Origin: Alphaproteobacteria bacterium
GTDB lineage: Bacteria > Pseudomonadota > Alphaproteobacteria > Micropepsales > Micropepsaceae
Assembly: GCA_016792565.1 (NCBI GenBank)
Contig: JAEUMK010000096.1
Span: 1-64,000 of the forward strand
DNA length: 64,000 bases
Direction of reading: 5' to 3'
Both the position numbers and the translations under genes were made by a program. Under the pieces are notes generated by a model. It had not been told where the DNA came from. It worked only from the letters and a program-made list of their open reading frames with translations, and did no database searches. Positions within the stretch are counted from its first letter, which is position 1. Each line of letters begins with the position of its first letter. Of this stretch, positions 1 to 7,922 are shown piece after piece.

Positions 1-857
1 GCTTCAAGCCGCGCCCGATAGGCATTGAGCGCGGATCGCGCTGCGCCGATCGCCGAGATGGCCGCCGTCATCGCCAGGAACGGCAGCATTGGCATGTTGT
101 AGATCGGGCTCGTGTAACCGCGCGATCCGGGGCCGCGTCCCTTCGCCAACAGATCAAGCGGAACGGTGCGGGCGGTCGGCACGAAGAGATCGTCGATCGC
201 AATGTCGTTGCTCCCGGTGCCCACCATGCCGGAGACGTGCCAGGTATCGATCACCGTCGCCTGTTCCGCCGGAAAGAGCGCCGAGAGGACAAGCGGAGGG
301 CCGTCCGCGCCGGCGACCAGTGCGCTCGCCATGATCCAGTCGGCGTGCATGACGCCTGTGCCCCATTTCCAGCGGCCCGACACGCGATAGCCTCCGTCAA
401 CGGGCACGGCTGTGCCGACCGGCGTGCTGACCACCGGCGCGACGACATAGGGGAAGGCGCCGCCGAACAGGGCCTGCTGGGTCTCCTGGGGGAAATGCGA
501 GAGGAACCAGTTGTGCTCCGCGCAAAAGGACGCCGCCCAGCCCGTCGATGGACAAGCTTCGGCGATCGGCAGGCTGGCGTCGATGAACTCGTCCGTCGCG
601 ACCTCGAGGCCGCCGAAGACCTTGGGGACGAACTGGTAGAAATAGCCGGTGGCGCGCAGAGCATTCCAGATCTCGTCGACGGGCCGCCGCAGGCGCTCGG
701 CCTCGGCCGCCGCCGCCGCAATGCGCGGCTGCAGCGCCTTGATCCGCTCAATCAGGCGCCCTGGCGTCAGCTCGGCCAGATCGGCAGCGGACAGCCAATC
801 GCCGCCGGCTGGAATCCGGCGGTCCGCCGGCGGAAATGCAGTCGCGTCCTGGCTCAT
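1..857 (-). CDS. Acyl-CoA dehydrogenase-like group D flavin monooxygenase, 3' end outside the window
   Basis: The reading frame starts with ATG at 857 and runs off the left edge, giving about 285 residues of a family that is usually near 390-400. The first 140 residues have the helical acyl-CoA dehydrogenase N-domain character, with 'PKVFGGLEV' near residue 79 and 'EACPSTGWAASF' near 100. A beta-domain follows around residues 145-235, with 'SGRWKWGTGVMHADW' near 160 and 'VSGMVGTGSND' near 208. This layout is that of flavin-dependent monooxygenases related to HsaA and HpaB (hydroxylation of phenolic or steroid-derived substrates using reduced flavin from a partner reductase). Acyl-CoA dehydrogenase-like oxidoreductases of the same fold cannot be excluded because the C-terminal domain is missing. 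It is divergent from the alcohol dehydrogenase at 1021, suggesting a shared control region for an aromatic or terpenoid-type pathway; that link is inference. Confidence 0.8.
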   Translation of the reverse strand, partial: MSQDATAFPPADRRIPAGGDWLSAADLAELTPGRLIERIKALQPRIAAAAAEAERLRRPVDEIWNALRATGYFYQFVPKVFGGLEVATDEFIDASLPIAEACPSTGWAASFCAEHNWFLSHFPQETQQALFGGAFPYVVAPVVSTPVGTAVPVDGGYRVSGRWKWGTGVMHADWIMASALVAGADGPPLVLSALFPAEQATVIDTWHVSGMVGTGSNDIAIDDLFVPTARTVPLDLLAKGRGPGSRGYTSPIYNMPMLPFLAMTAAISAIGAARSALNAYRARLE

Positions 858-1020
858 TGTGGAGTTCCGGCGATAGGGTTCTTCGTCACGGCCACCTCTG
901 CACAGACGGTGACTTTGCGCCAGATGGCCGACCAAGCCGAGCTGCTTGCCCGGCCGCCGCCGTGCTGCGACGCTGCGCCTATCAAAACCCAGCCAGCCAC
1001 GCTCCATTGCCGAGGATCCC

Positions 1021-2118
1021 ATGCACGTCACCGCCGCCGTCGCCCGCCAGCCCGACCAGCCCTTCTCGATTGAGACCGTCGAACTCGACGAGCCGCGCGC
1101 CGACGAGATCCTCGTCCGCGTCGTCGGCGTCGGCCTCTGCCACACCGACCTCGTCTTCAAGGCAGCGCAGATGATCCCGCCGCCCGCCGTGCTCGGCCAC
1201 GAGGGCGCGGGCATCGTCGAGAAGGTCGGCGCGAACGTGACCAAGGTCATGCCCGGCGACCGGGTGGCGATGACCTTCCGCTCCTGCGGCGCCTGCCCGC
1301 GCTGCCTGAAGGGCGAGCCTGCCTATTGCCACACCATGCCAATGCTCAACTACGCCGGCGTACGCACGGATGGCAGCAAGGCACTCTCCGCGAACGGCGA
1401 GGCCGTGGCCGGCAACTTCTTCGGCCAGTCCTCGTTCGCGACCTATGCGCTGACCTATGAGCGCAATGTCGTCAAAGTGCCCGAGGGCGTGCCGCTTGAA
1501 CTGATGGGGCCGCTAGGCTGCGGCGTCCAGACCGGAGCGGGCGGCGTGATGCGATCACTCGCCTGCGAGGCCGGCTCCTCCCTGCTGGTTCTGGGCGGCG
1601 GGGCCGTCGGCCTCTCGGCGGTCATGGGAGCGGTCATCCAGGGCTGCACCACGATCATCGTCGTGGAGCCGCACGAGACGCGCCGCAAGCTGGCGCTGGA
1701 ACTGGGCGCAACTCACGTCATCGACCCAGCCGCTGTGCCCGATCTCGCCGCTGCCGTGCGGACGATCGAGCCCATGGGCGTCGATTATGCCTTCGACACG
1801 ACCGGCATTCCGCCGGTCCTGCAGGCGACGATGCAGGCGCTCGGACCGCATGGCGTCTTCGGCATCGTCGGCATCGCGCCGCCGGGTACGCCGCTGCCGG
1901 GCGACCTGATGACGGCGGTCACCTTCGGCCACACGGTCAAGGGGATCATCGAGGGGGACAGCGATCCCGATGTGTTCATTCCCCAGCTCATCGACCTTTA
2001 CCGCCAGGGCCGCCTGCCGTTCGATCGACTGATCCGGACCTATCCGCTGGCCGAGATCAATCAGGCGATCGCCGACCAGCATCATGGCGACTGCGTCAAG
2101 GTGGTGCTGCTGACCTAG
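1021..2118 (+). CDS. Zinc-dependent NAD(P) alcohol dehydrogenase, aryl-alcohol type
   Basis: A 365-residue medium-chain dehydrogenase/reductase that should oxidise a primary alcohol to an aldehyde with NAD, or the reverse, in the cytoplasm. The catalytic zinc ligands are Cys40 ('GLCHTDLV'), His60-Glu61 ('GHEGAGIV') and Cys167. Four cysteines at 89, 92, 95 and 103 form the structural zinc site. The Rossmann motif 'GGGAVG' is at 192-197. Length and motif spacing match aryl/benzyl-alcohol dehydrogenases such as XylB. I chose the ATG at 1021 because homology begins immediately after it; an in-frame start at 946 would add 25 residues with no family character. Its stop lies 6 bases from the convergent lipoprotein gene. 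Substrate cannot be read from the sequence. Confidence 0.9.
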   Translation: MHVTAAVARQPDQPFSIETVELDEPRADEILVRVVGVGLCHTDLVFKAAQMIPPPAVLGHEGAGIVEKVGANVTKVMPGDRVAMTFRSCGACPRCLKGEPAYCHTMPMLNYAGVRTDGSKALSANGEAVAGNFFGQSSFATYALTYERNVVKVPEGVPLELMGPLGCGVQTGAGGVMRSLACEAGSSLLVLGGGAVGLSAVMGAVIQGCTTIIVVEPHETRRKLALELGATHVIDPAAVPDLAAAVRTIEPMGVDYAFDTTGIPPVLQATMQALGPHGVFGIVGIAPPGTPLPGDLMTAVTFGHTVKGIIEGDSDPDVFIPQLIDLYRQGRLPFDRLIRTYPLAEINQAIADQHHGDCVKVVLLT

Positions 2119-2124
2119 ACGGCC

Positions 2125-2910
2125 CTAGTCGGCGATCGCCGGCCCGGCGCAGTCCGCATAGACGGCGCCTGAGGGACTCACGGTGATCGCCGCGCTGCCC
2201 GCTCCCTCGATCCCGATGGTGAGCCGGGCGTCGCTGCGCGGCTCGACGCTTTCAAGCTCGAGGACGACAGGCCCAGACAGGCTCCCCTGCCGCGCCGCGA
2301 CGACGCGGTAGGCATGCTGGGCGTCGGGCGTCTCGCCCGAAGAGCCGGCGGGAGCCCGCACGAACACGGGTTCGAGAGGATCGAAGAGATCGATATAGAG
2401 CGTGTCGGGATTGTCGCCGGCGCACGCTGCGGCGCGGTCCACGCCGGGGCGCAGGCGCTTGAAGCGTATCCCTCTGCCGTCCGCCGAAAAATCGCCGTTG
2501 GTGAGCGCATTGGCCGTCTCGAAGGGCAGGGCGAGACGGACGAAATTCGTGTCGCCCCAACGCTCGAAGGCGCCCGGATGGATCCCTGCGGCCGCGACCA
2601 AAAGCCGTCCGTCGACGGCCATGTCCAGCGTCACCGCGCCGCCGTAGCGGCTCGCGACCGGATACATCCCGCCGCCTGCCGCGCGCGGCGGCAGGGCCTG
2701 CCAGGCCATGCCGCGTGGCGTCTGAATGCGCACCAGGTCGCGGCCGTAGCCGGTGGAGACGGCGACCTCCCAGTCCTCGCCGGCCACCGTGCCGGTCCAG
2801 CGGCCTTCGAAGGCAGCATAGGCCGAGGGGCCGCCCGGCGTCTCGCCACAGGCGGCTGTCAGAAGACCGAACCCGAGCGCAGCGAGGCGGATTGCTGCCG
2901 CTATCGTCAT
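2125..2910 (-). CDS. Hypothetical lipoprotein
   Basis: A 261-residue protein that I do not recognise. Starting at the ATG at 2910 gives a short positively charged stretch, a hydrophobic segment and a lipobox ending 'LLTAAC' near residue 20, so the mature protein should be a lipidated periplasmic or outer-membrane-facing lipoprotein. An upstream in-frame start at 2940 would bury the signal peptide and is less likely. The mature part is rich in beta-type sequence, starts with 'FEGRWTGTVAGEDW' and has one later cysteine pair ('ACAGDN' and a C-terminal 'DCAGP'). An FNR-type palindrome at 2985-2998 sits 75 bases upstream and could regulate this gene as well as, or instead of, the cytochrome on the other strand. 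Confidence 0.75.
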   Translation of the reverse strand: MTIAAAIRLAALGFGLLTAACGETPGGPSAYAAFEGRWTGTVAGEDWEVAVSTGYGRDLVRIQTPRGMAWQALPPRAAGGGMYPVASRYGGAVTLDMAVDGRLLVAAAGIHPGAFERWGDTNFVRLALPFETANALTNGDFSADGRGIRFKRLRPGVDRAAACAGDNPDTLYIDLFDPLEPVFVRAPAGSSGETPDAQHAYRVVAARQGSLSGPVVLELESVEPRSDARLTIGIEGAGSAAITVSPSGAVYADCAGPAIAD

Positions 2911-2984
2911 CTCCAATCGCGGCCTTTCGCCCGATGTCATAGTCGTTCCCCATTTTGATCATGCCACGGCACGCGCCAGGCCGG

Positions 2985-2998
2985 TTGACGCGTATCAA
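2985..2998. promoter_or_regulatory. FNR/FixK-type operator candidate 1
   Basis: The sequence TTGAC-GCGT-ATCAA fits the CRP/FNR-superfamily consensus TTGAY-N4-RTCAA. It lies in the divergent interval between the lipoprotein start (2910) and the cytochrome c start (3214). Almost the same 14-mer recurs at 4716-4729. No experiment supports binding; the call is by motif. Confidence 0.6.
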
Positions 2999-3213
2999 GG
3001 CGCGGAATTGCACGACTCGCCATGTAAAGCGGATCGCTCCGCTTTGCAGCGAGTGCTGGGTGGTCCGTTCATTTGACGATCAGGTTTGCCATCTATAGTT
3101 GGCAGCCGGATCGCAACGCCAGTTGCGCCGCGTCTCGCTTGGCGGGTACGCGGCGTTGTTCCCGTCCGCCGCCGCACGTCGTATCGTGTGGGCGCCATTT
3201 GAGGAGAAGTGTA

Positions 3214-3657
3214 ATGCGCCTTAAGACCTTTGCCGCCGCAGCACTCTGCGCCGCGGCTCTGTCGTTCGCTGCGCCTGCCATCGCCGGTTCCGTCGAACTC
3301 GACATTACTGGCGCCGACGGCGTGAAGATGACTGGGGATCCAGAAGCCGGAAAGACCAAGTACAATCAGTGTGCCACCTGTCACTCGCTGGAAGCCGGCA
3401 AGAACAAGGTCGGCCCGACGCTCTATGGCATCATCGGCCGCGTCGCCGGCACGGTCGAAGGCTACAATTACTCGAAAGCGAACAAGGAGTCGGGCATCAC
3501 TTGGACCGAGCAGGAGATGTTCGTCTATCTGGAGAACCCCAAGGCCAAGATTCCCGGCACCAAGATGGCCTTCGCCGGCCTGAAGAAGGCCGAGGATCGT
3601 GCCAACGTGATCGCCTACATCCAGGAATCGTCCAAGGCGCCCGCCGCAGCGCCCTGA
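3214..3657 (+). CDS. Periplasmic class I c-type cytochrome (cytochrome c2-like)
   Basis: A 147-residue secreted electron carrier. Residues 1-24 form a Sec signal peptide ending 'APAIA'. The haem attachment motif C53-A-T-C56-H57 is followed by the axial methionine Met118 in 'GTKMAFAG'. The fold is that of the small soluble cytochrome c2/c550 family, which shuttles electrons between the bc1 complex and oxidases or other reductases in the periplasm. The ATG at 3214 is preceded by a GAGGAGA ribosome site at 3201-3207. Longer in-frame starts upstream (3073) would place non-signal sequence ahead of the signal peptide. An FNR/FixK-like site 216 bases upstream and hemF just downstream suggest expression linked to oxygen supply. 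Confidence 0.92.
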   Translation: MRLKTFAAAALCAAALSFAAPAIAGSVELDITGADGVKMTGDPEAGKTKYNQCATCHSLEAGKNKVGPTLYGIIGRVAGTVEGYNYSKANKESGITWTEQEMFVYLENPKAKIPGTKMAFAGLKKAEDRANVIAYIQESSKAPAAAP

Positions 3658-3679
3658 TCGGGACTTCGTGCTGAGCGGA

Positions 3680-3703
3680 CGGCGGCGGATCGATCCGCCG
3701 CCG
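3680..3703. terminator. Perfect 24-bp palindrome after the cytochrome gene, possible terminator
   Basis: Twelve bases (CGGCGGCGGATC) are followed immediately by their exact reverse complement, 23 bases after the cytochrome stop. It could form a very stable GC hairpin, but there is no T run on either side, so intrinsic termination is uncertain. An mRNA stabilising end or a protein-binding site is also possible. Confidence 0.4.
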
Positions 3704-3813
3704 TTGCCGATGGCGATGTCCGGCTGGCGGCATCCGATGGGCGTCATGGAACATGGCTCTGGCAGTTTGGCTCTTGCGCCAGTCCGGGCCGGCGTAGCGG
3801 GACGGTGGACGCG

Positions 3814-4695
3814 ATGACGACACGCGACGAGCGCAAACTGTTGGCCAGGGCCTGGTTCGAGAGCCTGAGGGACCGCATCATGGCGGCCTTCGAGGAACTC
3901 GAGCGCGAGGCGCCGCCCGGCCTGTACGGGGCGGCCCCGGGCGCCTTCGAGCGGACGCCCTGGCAGCGGCCGCGGGCCGCCGATGGCGCCGACCAGGGCG
4001 GCGGCGTCATGGGGATGATGCGTGGCCGCTTGTTCGAGAAGGTCGGTGTCCACACCTCCACCGTGTTCGGCAGCTTCCCGCCGGACTTCGCCCAGCAGAT
4101 CAGGGGCGCCGCCGACGATCCGCGTTTCTGGGCCTCGGGCATCAGCCTGATCGCCCATATGGCCAATCCGAACGTCCCGGCCGTGCACATGAACACCCGG
4201 ATGATCGTGACGACTCAGTCGTGGTTTGGCGGCGGCGCCGATCTCAACCCGACGCTCAGCGCCCAGCGCACAGCCGATCATCCCGACGCCCGCGCCTTCC
4301 ATGCGACGATGAAGGCCGCCTGCGACCGCTTCGACCCGGACTGGTACGAGCGCTACGCCAAATGGGCGGAGGAATATTTCTGGCTGCCCCATCGCGGTGA
4401 GCCACGCGGCGTCGGCGGCATCTTCTATGACCACCACGACAGCGGCGACTGGGATCGCGACTTCGCCTTCACCCAAGCCGTCGGCGAGGCCTTCCTGGAG
4501 GCCTTCCCGGCCGTCGTGCGCCGCCACATCGCGGAACCCTGGGACGACCGGCTGCGCGCCGAGCAGGCCCATTGGCGCAGCCGCTATGTCGAATTCAACC
4601 TGCTCTACGATCGCGGTACCACCTTCGGCCTGAAAACCGGCGGCAACGTCGACAGCATCCTCTCCTCAATGCCCCCCGTCGCCGAATGGAGATGA
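3814..4695 (+). CDS. hemF: Aerobic coproporphyrinogen III oxidase HemF
   Basis: This protein of 293 residues catalyses oxygen-dependent oxidative decarboxylation of coproporphyrinogen III to protoporphyrinogen IX in haem synthesis. The family signature is clear: '[16 protein letters not shown]' (105-120) followed by 'VHMNTRM' (124-130) and '[10 protein letters not shown]' (137-146). His115 and His125 correspond to conserved active-site histidines of the family. Later blocks such as '[13 protein letters not shown]' and '[16 protein letters not shown]' are also present, so the gene looks intact. I chose the ATG at 3814, which has GGTGGA upstream; a GTG at 3805 is the alternative. It lies between the cytochrome gene and PPK2, and haem supply next to a cytochrome gene makes functional sense. 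Confidence 0.95.
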   Translation: MTTRDERKLLARAWFESLRDRIMAAFEELEREAPPGLYGAAPGAFERTPWQRPRAADGADQGGGVMGMMRGRLFEKVGVHTSTVFGSFPPDFAQQIRGAADDPRFWASGISLIAHMANPNVPAVHMNTRMIVTTQSWFGGGADLNPTLSAQRTADHPDARAFHATMKAACDRFDPDWYERYAKWAEEYFWLPHRGEPRGVGGIFYDHHDSGDWDRDFAFTQAVGEAFLEAFPAVVRRHIAEPWDDRLRAEQAHWRSRYVEFNLLYDRGTTFGLKTGGNVDSILSSMPPVAEWR

Positions 4696-4715
4696 ATGGG
4701 CCGCCAGCTGGCCAA

Positions 4716-4729
4716 TTGACGCATATCAA
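4716..4729. promoter_or_regulatory. FNR/FixK-type operator candidate 2
   Basis: The sequence TTGAC-GCAT-ATCAA is the best of three such sites. Its centre is at about 4722.5. If the transcription start lies 41.5 bases downstream, as in class II FNR activation, the start would be near 4764, only 19 bases before the ppk2 ATG at 4783. The geometry therefore fits a directly activated promoter. Confidence 0.65.
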
Positions 4730-4782
4730 CGTTTTCGGGCGCATCCGGGGCGAAGCGTAGCAGTTCGATGACGGGGGTAAGA

Positions 4783-5979
4783 ATGGTCGCCAAACGGGGT
4801 AAGTCCGCCGCACTGCGCAGTGCTTCCGGTGCTGCGGTGTCCGCCAAGCCCGGGCGGATGGGTAGGAAGGCGCGACCCGTCGAATCCGGGGACGTGCCGC
4901 CCGATCTCAGCACCACGGGACTGCAGAGCCATGCCATTTCACGCGCCACGACGCGCGCGCGCGTAGTTCTGGGCTCGACGCTGCGCGAACTGCTCGACCA
5001 CCATCAAAGGGGCGTACCGCCGGTCAGCGTGATCAGTCAGCTCCAGACGCTGATGGACGGCGCCTCGCTCGACGAGCGCAAGATGTTGCGCAAGCTGCTC
5101 GCGAGCGCGACCGAACCAACCGATGGCGGTGGCAACAGGGTCGATCCCGATACCGAGCTCGCGCCGGGGTGGCGGACCGGCAGCTATCCCTATCGCAATC
5201 TCCTGTCGCGCAAGTCCTACGAGCAGCAGAAATACCTGCTCCAGGTCGAGTTGCTGAAGCTTCAGGCCTGGGTGAAAACGACCGGACAGCGCGTCGTCGT
5301 CCTGTTCGAGGGCCGTGACGCGGCAGGCAAAGGCGGCGCGATCAAGCGCTTCATGGAACATCTCAATCCGCGCGGCGCGCGTGTGGTAGCGCTGGAGAAG
5401 CCGAGCGAGGTCGAGCGCGGCCAGTGGTATTTCCAGCGCTATATCCAGCACCTGCCGACGCGCGGCGAAATCGTGATGTTCGACCGGTCTTGGTACAACC
5501 GCTCGGGCGTCGAGCGTGTCATGGGGTTTTGCAGCGAAACGGAGTATGATGAGTTTTTGCGCCAGACGCCTGAGTTCGAACGCCAGCTCGTGCGCAGTGG
5601 CGTCTATCTTTTCAAGTTCTGGTTTTCGGTGAGCCAGGCCGAACAGCGCCGGCGCTTCAAGGAGCGCAAGCTGCATCCGCTCAAGCAGTGGAAGCTGAGC
5701 CCCATCGACATGGCCTCGCTCGACCGCTGGGACGACTACACCCGCGCCAAGGAGGCGATGTTCCTGCATACCGATACATCGGACGCACCCTGGACGGTCA
5801 TCAAGAGCGACTGCAAGAAGCGGGCGCGGCTCAACGCGATGCGATTCGTTCTCGGCCGGTTGCCCTACGAGAATCGCGATCTGGCGACGATGGGCGCCAT
5901 CGACCCGTTGATCGTCGGCCGGCCCTCTCTGGTGCCGGGCGTTACCGACGACCAGCTGGCTTCGACCGGCGTCGGCTAG
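4783..5979 (+). CDS. ppk2: Polyphosphate kinase 2 family protein
   Basis: A 398-residue cytoplasmic kinase of the PPK2 family, which transfers phosphate between polyphosphate and nucleoside mono- or diphosphates. The P-loop 'GRDAAGKGG' is at 177-185, the Walker B/lid element 'DRSWYNR' at 234-240, and further PPK2 blocks follow ('RFKERKLHPLKQWKLS', 'RWDDYTRAKEAMF', 'IKSDCKKRARLNAMR'). The catalytic domain occupies about residues 125-395. The first roughly 120 residues are a basic, low-complexity then helical extension not found in minimal PPK2 enzymes. The ATG at 4783 has GGGGGTAA just upstream; another in-frame ATG at 4768 is less well placed. An FNR-type site 54 bases upstream suggests induction at low oxygen, with the Usp gene next door under a similar site. 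Whether it favours GDP or ADP cannot be told. Confidence 0.93.
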   Translation: MVAKRGKSAALRSASGAAVSAKPGRMGRKARPVESGDVPPDLSTTGLQSHAISRATTRARVVLGSTLRELLDHHQRGVPPVSVISQLQTLMDGASLDERKMLRKLLASATEPTDGGGNRVDPDTELAPGWRTGSYPYRNLLSRKSYEQQKYLLQVELLKLQAWVKTTGQRVVVLFEGRDAAGKGGAIKRFMEHLNPRGARVVALEKPSEVERGQWYFQRYIQHLPTRGEIVMFDRSWYNRSGVERVMGFCSETEYDEFLRQTPEFERQLVRSGVYLFKFWFSVSQAEQRRRFKERKLHPLKQWKLSPIDMASLDRWDDYTRAKEAMFLHTDTSDAPWTVIKSDCKKRARLNAMRFVLGRLPYENRDLATMGAIDPLIVGRPSLVPGVTDDQLASTGVG

Positions 5980-5994
5980 CCCGAGCAGGACAAA

Positions 5995-6008
5995 TTGCTA
6001 TGCGTCAA
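5995..6008. promoter_or_regulatory. FNR/FixK-type operator candidate 3, one mismatch
   Basis: On the minus strand this reads TTGACGCATAGCAA, one base different from the perfect site at 4716-4729; the flanking bases AA and CG are also shared. Its centre is 66.5 bases before the universal stress gene ATG, leaving about 25 bases of leader for a class II promoter. The mismatch lowers confidence. Confidence 0.45.
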
Positions 6009-6067
6009 CGCCGGGCGCCCTGAAACGGGATCGTCTGCCTGCAGTCCGCGACAAAGGGGGAGTGACG

Positions 6068-6916
6068 ATGTCCGACAGCAGTGCAGCGCCTGGCACCTCG
6101 GCCCTTGCGACGATTCTCGCGGCCGTCGATCTGGGCGAGGGTGCGGCAACGCGTCTTGAACTCGCCTTCGATCTTGCCGATCGCCTTGGAGCCTCGGTCA
6201 TCGGCGTTGCGGCCTGCCGGGCTGATCTGCCCTTTTACTTCGACGGCGCGATCGGCATGGCCGATACGATCGCCAACCTCGAACGCCGCGAGGCGGTGCA
6301 GCATATCGGCGAGGCCGAGGCGCTGTTCCGCCGGGCCGCCGGCGGCCGAACCAATATCGAGTGGCGCGCGACCGCCACGGCACCGCTCAAGTTCTTCGCC
6401 GAGCAGGTCCGGGCCGCCGATCTGGTCGTCGTCGGCGGAACCGGTGGGGCGGAAGCGCCGCTTCTGCCGATGGAGTTGGACCCGGGCGACGAGGTGATGG
6501 TCGCCGGACGACCGCTTCTGGTGGTGCCGCCGGGTATCGCCCGTCTCGCCTGCCGCAGCGCGGTCATCGCCTGGAAGGATACGCGCGAGGCACGTCGTGC
6601 GGTCAGTGATGCGTTGCCGCTGCTGAAGCTCGCGGCCGATGTCTGCGTGCTGGCGGTGGGGCCGGCGCCGGACGAGGCGGGCGCGAATGACGTCGCCGCC
6701 CATCTGAAGCGCCACGGCGTCGCGGCCCGCGTCATGCTCCGTCCATCGCCCACTCACGGTCCCGGGCAGGAAATTCTCGATGTCGCGAAGCAGTGGAACG
6801 CTGATCTCATTGTTGCGGGCGCTTACGGCCACAGTCGGCTGCGCGAGTGGGCCTTAGGTGGCGTGACGCGCGACCTTCTGCTGAAGTCGCCCGTTTGCTG
6901 CTTGATATCGCACTGA
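6068..6916 (+). CDS. Universal stress protein, double-domain UspA family
   Basis: A 282-residue cytoplasmic universal stress protein. The N-terminal half opens with 'ILAAVDLGEGAATRLELAFDL' type sequence around residues 15-35 and the C-terminal half ends with the nucleotide-binding signature 'GAYGHSRLREWALGG' around 255-270, followed by 'LLLKSPVCCLISH'. Members of this size are tandem Usp folds that usually respond to growth arrest, oxygen limitation or membrane stress. I chose the ATG at 6068 because GGGGGAG lies at 6056-6062, a proper distance upstream; the GTG at 6062 overlaps that site. It follows ppk2 by 88 bases, with an FNR-like site in the gap, so it probably has its own promoter. Confidence 0.88.
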   Translation: MSDSSAAPGTSALATILAAVDLGEGAATRLELAFDLADRLGASVIGVAACRADLPFYFDGAIGMADTIANLERREAVQHIGEAEALFRRAAGGRTNIEWRATATAPLKFFAEQVRAADLVVVGGTGGAEAPLLPMELDPGDEVMVAGRPLLVVPPGIARLACRSAVIAWKDTREARRAVSDALPLLKLAADVCVLAVGPAPDEAGANDVAAHLKRHGVAARVMLRPSPTHGPGQEILDVAKQWNADLIVAGAYGHSRLREWALGGVTRDLLLKSPVCCLISH

Positions 6917-6929
6917 CCGGCGCCCCGTC

Positions 6930-7922
6930 ATGACCGCCGCCGCTGCGCCGCTCGTGTGGACCACCGATATCAAGCTCTTCAGCCCTGCGATGCTGCGGCA
7001 GTGGACGGTCGCCATGCTGGTGACGGCCCTTGTCATGACGTTGCTGCTCGGCACGATAGCGGCGGCCCAGGACGACTGGGACGCGCTGCCGAGCTTCGCG
7101 ATCATCGCGGCGGGGGCGGCCGGCGGGCTGTGGCTGCTGGGCCTCGTCATCATGGCCGTCCTGTTTCGCGGCCGGATGCGCGTCCGCTACACGCTAGGCG
7201 AAGACGGGCTGCTGCAGGAGACGGTCGACAGCGTGGCCAGAGGTGCGAACCGCGCAGCACTCGTCGTCGGCGTCCTGGCCGGCAAGCCCGGCCTCGCCGG
7301 ATCGGGCCTCATCGGACGTTCTCGCGAATCCGAGGGCGTCCGTTGGAGCGGCGCATTCCGGGCCGTGCCTCAGCCGACGCGACACATGATCGCTTTGCGA
7401 AATAGCTGGCGGACATTGATGTTCGTGCAGTGCACGCCGGCCAACTACGACGAGGTTCTCGCCCGTATTCGCGCGGCGCTCGCCCTGAACGGTGCGGAAG
7501 GCCGCGTGAAAGGCGGCTCGCCGCTCCCCTTCTTCATCCTGCACGGGCTGTTGATCCTCCTGGCCTGCGTGCCGCTGTTCGGCCTTTGCGACGCGTACGA
7601 TCTCGACATCTTCGCACCCATCCTGATCCTCTGCTTCGCCGAAGCGACTCTGTGGCTGATCCCGCTTTTCGGGTGGGTGGTGATCGCGGGCCTCGCCTAT
7701 CTCGCCTTCATGGTGGCGGCAGACCTGGCGGAGGTTCGGCAATCCATGTTCTCGCCGGGCGAGAGCTATAGCGGTTTCGAATTGCTCGGCGGCGACGACT
7801 ACACGGTGCTGCTACTTGGCGGACTGGGCGCCGCATATCTCGTCTGGCTCTCGCTGCGCGCGCTCCGCGGCCGGCTCGTGCCACTGCTTGCGCGCGACCA
7901 GGGCGACATGGACGGCGGCTAG
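6930..7922 (+). CDS. Hypothetical multipass membrane protein
   Basis: A 330-residue inner-membrane protein that I do not recognise. Hydrophobic segments are visible at about residues 20-44 and 57-80. A soluble stretch of about 110 residues follows, beginning 'GRMRVRYTLGEDGLLQETVDS', of the kind seen in PH-like or YcxB-like membrane-associated domains. Three or four more hydrophobic segments lie at about 195-216, 225-272 and 292-312. It starts 13 bases after the universal stress gene and may be co-transcribed with it. Its 3' end overlaps the convergent ABC ATPase gene by 4 bases. No catalytic motif is evident. Confidence 0.75.
   Translation: MTAAAAPLVWTTDIKLFSPAMLRQWTVAMLVTALVMTLLLGTIAAAQDDWDALPSFAIIAAGAAGGLWLLGLVIMAVLFRGRMRVRYTLGEDGLLQETVDSVARGANRAALVVGVLAGKPGLAGSGLIGRSRESEGVRWSGAFRAVPQPTRHMIALRNSWRTLMFVQCTPANYDEVLARIRAALALNGAEGRVKGGSPLPFFILHGLLILLACVPLFGLCDAYDLDIFAPILILCFAEATLWLIPLFGWVVIAGLAYLAFMVAADLAEVRQSMFSPGESYSGFELLGGDDYTVLLLGGLGAAYLVWLSLRALRGRLVPLLARDQGDMDGG

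Noticed and set aside
885-913. GTCAC ... GTGAC inverted repeat in the divergent gap before the alcohol dehydrogenase
   Set aside because: Five-base arms with a 19-base spacer are likely by chance at this composition.
2995-4572. A 525-codon minus-strand open frame over cytochrome c and hemF
   Set aside because: Both plus-strand genes have complete active-site motifs; the antisense frame has none.
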